Positions 60,001-64,000 of a stretch of 64,000 bases of DNA are shown here, one piece after another. Position numbers and translations under genes: made by a program. Each line of letters begins with the position of its first letter. Position 1 is the stretch's first letter. Under the pieces are notes generated by a model. The model worked only from the letters and a program-made list of their open reading frames with translations. It did no database searches and was not told the DNA's origin. This stretch comes from an uncultured Clostridia bacterium. GTDB lineage: Bacteria > Bacillota > Clostridia > UBA1381 > UMGS1253. The stretch spans positions 12,909-76,908 of the forward strand of contig CAKSHP010000007.1 of assembly GCA_934457145.1 (NCBI GenBank), written 5' to 3'.

Positions 60001-63000
60001 CCTTAGCCTTTATGGTAATTTCCTCTTTGCTTATGTTTAACACATAACTTGCATACACAGGCGTTGTGCCTGTCTTTTCGCTCGTTGCAGTAATCGTAAC
60101 GCTGCCGGCTTTCTTTATTGTAACCTCGCCCGCACCGTCAACTTCTGCAATATCCTCATCGCTTGACTGATATGTAACCGTGCTTGCGTTCGGATTTGTA
60201 AGAGCGTTTGTAAACTTTGCGTCGGTCGTCTTTTTGTTTACAGTGCCTTTGGCAAAATATATCGGCTTCTGCGCAGCCTCGCTGCCGGCCTTTATATCCA
60301 TAAACCCAACGTTTTTATAAAGGTTAAAGTCCGGAATGTTTAAGCTGTTTACAATATATTCGTTTGCCGGCTCATAATTTTCTTTTTCTGCGCCGTCAAT
60401 CGAAATAACATATAAGTATCTGCCCGCCGCAATTGTCTTTGCGCTCGACACCATCGACACAAGCTTATCTTCGTTTTCATCAACCTTGTAATACTTAACC
60501 GTTATGGCATCGTCTGAAAGAAGTTTTGTGTTGCTGCCCTTTACGCTTATCTTTTTCTCCTCGCCCGGCGCATAAAGCTGCTCCGTGCCCGAAACGTCAA
60601 ACGTAACCTTCTTTTTGTTAATCTTAAACAGATTCGATGTGGCAACTCCCTTTTTATAATTGTCATCTCCGTTGTAAACTAACCTAAATTTATACTCTCT
60701 GTCTGCTGCAACCTGCTTATCCTGGATTATTTTAAAACTTCCGTTTTCAAGCTCAGTCTTTACAATTGCCACACATGTATTGCTTTCGTTATCATAAAGC
60801 ATCGCCGTAACAGTACCTGTGGGCATTGCTGCCTCTTCTTCGCTGCTTCCCATAATCTGTCCGCTGATTTGCGCAGCATCTTCATATTCTATATCAAAAA
60901 CTGTGCTGACTCTATCAAACCGAGCACTCGCTTTTGTTATTTCAAAAACGCAAACCTCAAGCTCGTCATTACTTTTGTAGTTGCCGTTATCGTCATATAC
61001 AGATAAATATAAATGATATTTTCCCGGTGTAATCGGTGCAATATCGGTCATTTCTCCAAGGCTGCCGTCCGCATTTTCCTTTCTGTAGCGGAACTCGCCG
61101 GCAATTGCAAACGTTTTCTTCACCGCAACACCTACCGGCTTTCTCTTTCCGTTATATACAAAGCTGCGATCGTCTGTTCCGTCTATTTTGCATATAATAT
61201 CCGCCGCCGTAATCTCGCTTTGTAAAACAACATAGTCCTCGGAAAGAACATAATTGCCGTCAACATAGTTTTTGTTTTCCGAAACCTTTGCTATAACCTT
61301 GTATCTTCCGGCATCTACCGGAGCGTCCGCCGTTGCGTCCTCCCAGTCCGAGCCGTTAAATTTGGAATAAAGCGTCTCAACCGTTCCCATCGATGCGTCC
61401 GCCGGCGTAATTTCTATCTTGTCTTGCGCCACTGCATTGAAAGAACCGTCATCTTTAAACGTATCATCCGTAGGAATTGTATAGTTAAAGTCGCTTTCCT
61501 GCGGTGTCTTTTTATTAACTAAAACCGTCTTGTCGTAAAACGTCGTGTCAATATCGCTTATACTCGACTTTCCGCCAAATGTATATACCATCGCAACATA
61601 ATATTCTCCGGCGTCAACATCATTAAACTCAATGTTAACATTTTCTGCGGGGAATGCCAGATTATCTATTTTCGCCATCGCCGCACGGTTGCTTGTATTT
61701 TTGTCAAGCAGATACACGCTCAGATTACCTATGCCCGAAACGGTATTTGTTCTTTCTGAAAGCGAAACGCTTGCCTTAATTGTGTCTTTGTATGTAACGC
61801 TGCTGTCTATGGAAACTTCAATGTTTGCCCCGATTTTAACTATTGTAATATTTGTGCCGGAACTTGCCGCCCCTGTGTAATTTTCATTTTCCGTATACAC
61901 TGCGCTTATATTATGCTCCCCGGCAATCGGCAGCCTATATGTATAAACAAACTTGCCGTCCTCTTCCGAAACAAAGCTAACCTTTGAATTTATATCGGAA
62001 TCCTCGCTGTCCGTAAACATAATATGTTCTTTGTCCGGTGCCGTAACATAAAGCGTAACGTCGTTTCCGTAAAAAACCGTGTCCCTGTCGCTCTCCAGTG
62101 TAACGGTCGGCGTCTTTTTGTTAACATCAAAGTAAAACGCCGTAGTGTCCGAATTATAATTGTCATCGCCGCTGTATTCTAAGCTGCAAACATAATTGCT
62201 GACCAAAGCGTTCGGAATTGTAAATTCTATCGTCTCGCCGTTAACATCCACAGTGTTTCCGATTTGCGATCCGTTTGCGAAAAGCTTAAGCGTACCGCCG
62301 CTTATTTTTTCATCAGCCGCTCCCTTGTTTGCCGCAACATCAACCGACACTTTAACCGTATCGCCAAACACTGCGCTCTCCGGTGTAACAGTCGGCTTTA
62401 TAATAACGCCGCATTTTTCTATTTCAAACTCGCCGGCTTCAATCTTGCTTGCCGCATTAAAATTCGTATCGCTTGCAACAGAAAGCAAAACCTTGTATTT
62501 TCCGACTGCCGTCGGCGCTTCGCTTAAATCCGTTCCGTCCAAGTCCTGATAGCTTATCGTCAATTCTCCCGTCGGTGCTACCGAAACATCGCTTCTCGCC
62601 TGAGCCGAAGGATATGTATATGAATTGTCCGCTGCATACTTTTGTCCGCCCGGAATTGTAACATCTATATAATCTGCAAAATTCGTCTTATCAATCGTTA
62701 TTTTGCTCACTTTATAGCTTGCGCTCGTTACGCGGCTCGAATTGTCAGCATACATATTAAATATGCCGCTTTTTATCTTGCCTTCGTTTTCTGCAACTTC
62801 ATATCGAAAGCAAAATCTGTTGCCCGCCGCAATCGTTCCGGTATAGCTTTCTTTAAAATCTCTGTCCTCCGGCATATTCCATGTACCGACTCTTACTATA
62901 TAGCTCTTTATTTCTCCCGCAGCTAAAATATCCTCCTCCGAAGGAGCGCTCACAAAATCGTCCGAACCGTATTGCTTCCATTTATAATCATACGGCGGAA

Positions 63001-64000
63001 TTGAAGTCACTGTCGGCAAAATAGACCTCTCTCCGTCATATGCCGGATAGTATTTTCCCAAAAGATTTTGTGCCACAAAGTCAACGCTGCCCGTTAAAGC
63101 ATAGCTCGAATTTGACGCAGCCGTCTTATTTTCCGAGCTTTTCCAGCTTTCGCAATAATAATTATCGTTCACACTGTACGGCAGCTTCACGCTTGCGGCA
63201 TACGTGATCTTCGTTTTCTCCACGGTCGAATCGTCGCTTTTAAACAATATAATCTTAGGTGCCGATGTGTTTGAAAGATTTTTCACTCCCTCAATATCCG
63301 ACGCGTCCGACACTTCGTTATATTTAGCATTATCAATGCCCGTAACTTCGCTCACATTTTCCGTGCTGCCGTAATCCTGTCCGACTGCCTTTGATAAAAA
63401 ATCCCCTGCTGAAGATTTTTTGTAATAGCAGTTTTCAACGCTTGACCCTTCGTAGCTGTACGCGCAAATATATCCGTTAAACTCACTTCCGCTTTTTATA
63501 GTCCATGTGCTCTTCGTTATGTCACCTTCGGTCCAGATATTGTATACCTTGCCGCGGTTTTCGCTAACACCGAGTGAAAACGCTCTCGCGTCAGGTGAAC
63601 TGTATCCGCTCCATTCAGCAAGATCCATGTTAAGCTTTGATCTTATATTTGCAACTGTTCCTCTGTTAAGATGCACAATTCCCGCTATGTTGTTAGCGTC
63701 CGGTGTCTTAAGCGTTCCGTCAATATAAGAGTTTAAAATCTTTCCGTTGTTTTCTTTTGCAACAACTCCGAAATATTTTGCTCCGTATATATTGCCGTTA
63801 ACATTGTTTTTTCTTGCAACAAGACTGATGTTTGCTCCGTTTATCGTAACAGAATCGATAACGCCGTTGTTGGTGTTGCAAAAAAGTCCCAAATCATACC
63901 AGTAATAGTCGCTGTGTCCTTTCGGTATATCGGTAAACAAATTCGAAAACTTTGGACTTTCCACCGTTAAACCGCACACAACCGCATTTTTTTCAATCGT
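54053..64000 (-). CDS. Giant surface protein with Ig-like, MBG, YDG and InlB-type repeats (5' end outside the window)
   Basis: More than 3,315 residues are visible and the frame is open at 64000, so start and signal peptide are missing. From the visible N-terminus: GLUG-like repeats; bacterial Ig-like domains (around 62.4-60 kb); a long run of YDG-type repeats with YDKT motifs; two tandem 418-residue units; MBG-type domains with YGEANPAFTL and YGEENPDF; a Gly/Ser linker (about 54.7 kb); an InlB B-repeat with GYEFAGWYTDKELTQEYDF; and a copper-amine-oxidase-like pair at the C-terminus (NDRTMLPARFVAENLGADVSW and NDRTYTPLRFICENLG). No LPXTG or SLH anchor is seen. Probable role: adhesion or binding at the cell surface. 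Confidence 0.9.
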   Translation of the reverse strand, partial: TIEKNAVVCGLTVESPKFSNLFTDIPKGHSDYYWYDLGLFCNTNNGVIDSVTINGANISLVARKNNVNGNIYGAKYFGVVAKENNGKILNSYIDGTLKTPDANNIAGIVHLNRGTVANIRSKLNMDLAEWSGYSSPDARAFSLGVSENRGKVYNIWTEGDITKSTWTIKSGSEFNGYICAYSYEGSSVENCYYKKSSAGDFLSKAVGQDYGSTENVSEVTGIDNAKYNEVSDASDIEGVKNLSNTSAPKIILFKSDDSTVEKTKITYAASVKLPYSVNDNYYCESWKSSENKTAASNSSYALTGSVDFVAQNLLGKYYPAYDGERSILPTVTSIPPYDYKWKQYGSDDFVSAPSEEDILAAGEIKSYIVRVGTWNMPEDRDFKESYTGTIAAGNRFCFRYEVAENEGKIKSGIFNMYADNSSRVTSASYKVSKITIDKTNFADYIDVTIPGGQKYAADNSYTYPSAQARSDVSVAPTGELTISYQDLDGTDLSEAPTAVGKYKVLLSVASDTNFNAASKIEAGEFEIEKCGVIIKPTVTPESAVFGDTVKVSVDVAANKGAADEKISGGTLKLFANGSQIGNTVDVNGETIEFTIPNALVSNYVCSLEYSGDDNYNSDTTAFYFDVNKKTPTVTLESDRDTVFYGNDVTLYVTAPDKEHIMFTDSEDSDINSKVSFVSEEDGKFVYTYRLPIAGEHNISAVYTENENYTGAASSGTNITIVKIGANIEVSIDSSVTYKDTIKASVSLSERTNTVSGIGNLSVYLLDKNTSNRAAMAKIDNLAFPAENVNIEFNDVDAGEYYVAMVYTFGGKSSISDIDTTFYDKTVLVNKKTPQESDFNYTIPTDDTFKDDGSFNAVAQDKIEITPADASMGTVETLYSKFNGSDWEDATADAPVDAGRYKVIAKVSENKNYVDGNYVLSEDYVVLQSEITAADIICKIDGTDDRSFVYNGKRKPVGVAVKKTFAIAGEFRYRKENADGSLGEMTDIAPITPGKYHLYLSVYDDNGNYKSNDELEVCVFEITKASARFDRVSTVFDIEYEDAAQISGQIMGSSEEEAAMPTGTVTAMLYDNESNTCVAIVKTELENGSFKIIQDKQVAADREYKFRLVYNGDDNYKKGVATSNLFKINKKKVTFDVSGTEQLYAPGEEKKISVKGSNTKLLSDDAITVKYYKVDENEDKLVSMVSSAKTIAAGRYLYVISIDGAEKENYEPANEYIVNSLNIPDFNLYKNVGFMDIKAGSEAAQKPIYFAKGTVNKKTTDAKFTNALTNPNASTVTYQSSDEDIAEVDGAGEVTIKKAGSVTITATSEKTGTTPVYASYVLNISKEEITIKAKADSVTYGEEYTNAAAIFPEGLSEADFGGTLLFKTNYSAGKKVGVYSIEPYGLESDIYEIKYESADLEVKAKVLSESDFTVTAQDKTYDKTESAVLNVTCEIENIKASVFGKFEDANAGDDKDVIYEISEITGKDAENYELSGGKITGTVKASIKKAKVAVICAPQTVKTYDGSAQDVLISAMSNGSVFTEYSVRYEKAGIECEPIDVGTYDVVIVLDDENNYELTGFSAQLIIKSASQEVFSIEDVPQTVYYGDKFTVSTIGAPGDVTYEIEGNATINENGDVAVLGTGKITITATSKKAGYADKKAAKTFTANKRVLEAAAAAQNREYNAKSDVSVTINLSNIVNSDEVYATGLGAMVNSDAGNARIVYVSNITLSGEKSDLYTLSSNSIQTTVDIFKKKINGFSFTASDKKYDKTLAAQTQITSIDGVLDEDKDLVLIAGSAEFDSADSADNKTVVYMAHSLTGAKSANYEFSSEQAKVSSALASIKPIEVSFDLQNTTFTYDGNEKRVSVSATDENSNAFTLYSISYADENSNELSYVPKDAGNYKVKIELSDKQNYKTSFSVSDMRINKAKVSVICAPQTNKIYDGSAQEVSVSAMANGSVFTAYSVKYEKAGIACEPVDVGTYDVVIVLDDENNYELNSYRAVLVIGSASQEIFAIEDVPQVVYYGDQFTVSAPGAQGDVTYEAEGNAEVNENGDVTVLGTGKITITATSKKTGYTDKKAVKTFTANKRVLEAAAAAQDREYNAKDDVLVTIDLSNVVNSDEVYATGLGTMVNSDAGDGKIVYVSNIALSGEKSDLYTLSSSNLQTSVNISKAKVTGFEFEAYDKKYDKTAAAAVKVTAVNGVLDEDRDLVSVAGSAEFEDENSADNKTVTFTAESLTGAKSANYEFLSEQAKVSSAAASIKPVKVNFTVANTAFVYDGDEKSVFVSAFDENLNVFTDFDVVYTDADENELSYVPSEAGSYKVKVDISDKVNYITDYQSADMTISPANQEQISIIGLPGTVSYKDEFEISSAGGSGDGGYIWESDNSDVDVEADGEDASKATVKINGAVGEKVTISVKKLSDGNFEEKQAKIMFVPLKKTVGFVISDLEQTYDGSEKEVMIDCDDDEASYSVKYNGKDEIPTQSGTYSVSVSANGNYTGSASAMLNINKAQFSGLSIRQANAVYGSELAKADFDSAPNGADVKIKYSTADGLAPRNAGKYTVSAIYSGKNYETYETSCEFEIEKKELIVKTNNEKRAYGEANPAFTLIYEGFVYGEDENSLLLEPAATVKANALSNAGEYPITISGGRADNYKFVYDNSAVLTITGASGGSFYITGANKNVLVGDIFTLRAYYGNQTPKVKWSSDDENIATVDENGLVKIIRSGKTTVRAEIDDTNYASGITAEFALEADKKTVMLTASDLVKTYNGQVQQIALTSDNEDFVPVLSGENKNVDITYTLVTNAAVNEAKNVGVYAVSYSIYASDDRFKGSGNTTMYINKANATVTAKDAQKTYGEENPDFVLEGLFESDMADEQYKNKLYEIFGVSTEADALNKKAPAGEYEMTIFVKDGKSLTEDSNYNFIISENKAVFTINKALLVIKALDVTREYLQANTAPKYEYTGFVNDEDESVLDVLQKYEYRSDVNEESAVGTYEDAVTISGAQDNNYEISYEYENGSGADVTITKLAVKLSDLEGKKTYLKIKLDKPIANLTKDDFKVTLDGKDVEISDVSASKDNTVYTLSGAFQAKKEYSVLVSANDNYELKNNPVVISFKSSSVGGNGGGSSSSGGGSGVSVGSAYVSVSFETNGAAGIATQSVKKNETAVKPENPVKEGYEFAGWYTDKELTQEYDFESKVTKSITLYAAWTKVYTKEDQVILTIGEKEALVFGKVEVNDVAPIVVNDRTMLPARFVAENLGADVSWDNEKQLVTITGKNGGEDVLILIYIGSDIAYVNGKEEKLDSAAFTQNDRTYTPLRFICENLGADVSWQAEEMKVIITKL
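57018..58271 (-). repeat. Tandem repeat copy B inside the giant gene
   Basis: Second of two 1,254-bp (418-residue) units. Landmarks: VICAPQTNKIYDGSAQ, a Big_2-like segment opening DVPQVVYYGDQF, the block KRVLEAAAAAQDREYNAK, and DKKYDKTAAAAVKV. The boundaries are arbitrary; the period is exact at two landmarks. Confidence 0.8.
58272..59525 (-). repeat. Tandem repeat copy A inside the giant gene
   Basis: First unit: VICAPQTVKTYDGSAQ, DVPQTVYYGDKF, KRVLEAAAAAQNREYNAK, DKKYDKTLAAQTQI. DNA is highly similar to copy B in long stretches, for example around 59,030-59,200 versus 57,780-57,950. Confidence 0.8.

Noticed and set aside
61632..62549. Several plus-strand ORFs inside the giant surface gene
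   Set aside because: Repetitive sequence on the opposite strand gives open frames with low-complexity Ser/Leu content; they are shadows.
1..64000. tRNA or rRNA genes, insertion sequences, prophage, CRISPR arrays
   Set aside because: No transposase, integrase or phage protein is present and no cloverleaf or direct-repeat array was found in the gaps.

Overview
This 64 kb window comes from a spore-forming bacterium of the class Clostridia (Firmicutes), probably an uncultured gut or anaerobic lineage; I cannot name the genus. The evidence is two engulfment genes (spoIIP and spoIID), the Firmicute order yybS-gdpP-rplI-dnaB, split two-subunit chromate transporters, copper-amine-oxidase-like surface domains, a glycyl radical enzyme (an oxygen-sensitive class), strong Shine-Dalgarno sites and AT-rich sigma-A promoters. 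No rRNA, tRNA, CRISPR array, insertion sequence or phage gene was seen.

Layout. 0-5.9 kb: the S10 ribosomal protein operon on the minus strand, from rpsJ to rplN and the first codons of a probable rplX, with a TTGATT-N17-TATAAT promoter and a structured leader of about 310 nt. 6.1-7.4 kb: spoIIP, divergent from it, with a sigma-E-like promoter. 7.4-13.5 kb: a minus-strand run of cca, a GH42 beta-galactosidase, a GH88 hydrolase and a secreted transglutaminase-like protein. 13.6-16.1 kb: a regulator fused to a desulfoferrodoxin-like metal domain, divergent from a heparinase II/III-like protein. 16-23 kb: an ACT-ACT-metallo-beta-lactamase fusion, a truncated acetyltransferase, then a nagA-led operon ending in a surface protein with a chagasin-like domain, and an MFS transporter. 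23-32.5 kb: housekeeping genes ftsH, hpt, tilS, dnaB, rplI, gdpP and yybS. 32.6-39 kb: a SLOG-family gene behind a terminator-like hairpin, and a five-gene operon of a two-component system, a dehydrogenase, a TIM-barrel protein and a secreted polysaccharide deacetylase. 39-40.5 kb: bioY with a BirA-type operator, and a methyltransferase.

40.5-45 kb: a ferredoxin-type aldo/keto reductase, an AraC regulator and a divergent orphan glycyl radical enzyme. 45-49 kb: a missed 54-aa DUF3006-like gene, two chromate-transporter halves, an LCP cell-wall ligase and a CstA-type transporter. 49-51.7 kb: a frameshifted remnant, then an unknown gene and a MATE exporter that diverge from one 28-bp perfect palindrome overlapping both -35 boxes. 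51.7-54 kb: a four-gene sporulation-type operon of three unrecognised small proteins and spoIID, behind a sigma-E-like promoter. 54-64 kb: one giant repeat-rich surface protein of more than 3,300 residues whose start lies outside the window, with a 1,254-bp tandem duplication.

The most promising candidates for something undescribed are the three-small-gene plus spoIID operon, the shared palindromic operator with no regulator gene beside it, the HTH-desulfoferrodoxin regulator, and the orphan glycyl radical enzyme. All functional statements come from reading motifs in the sequence; nothing was searched or computed against a database.
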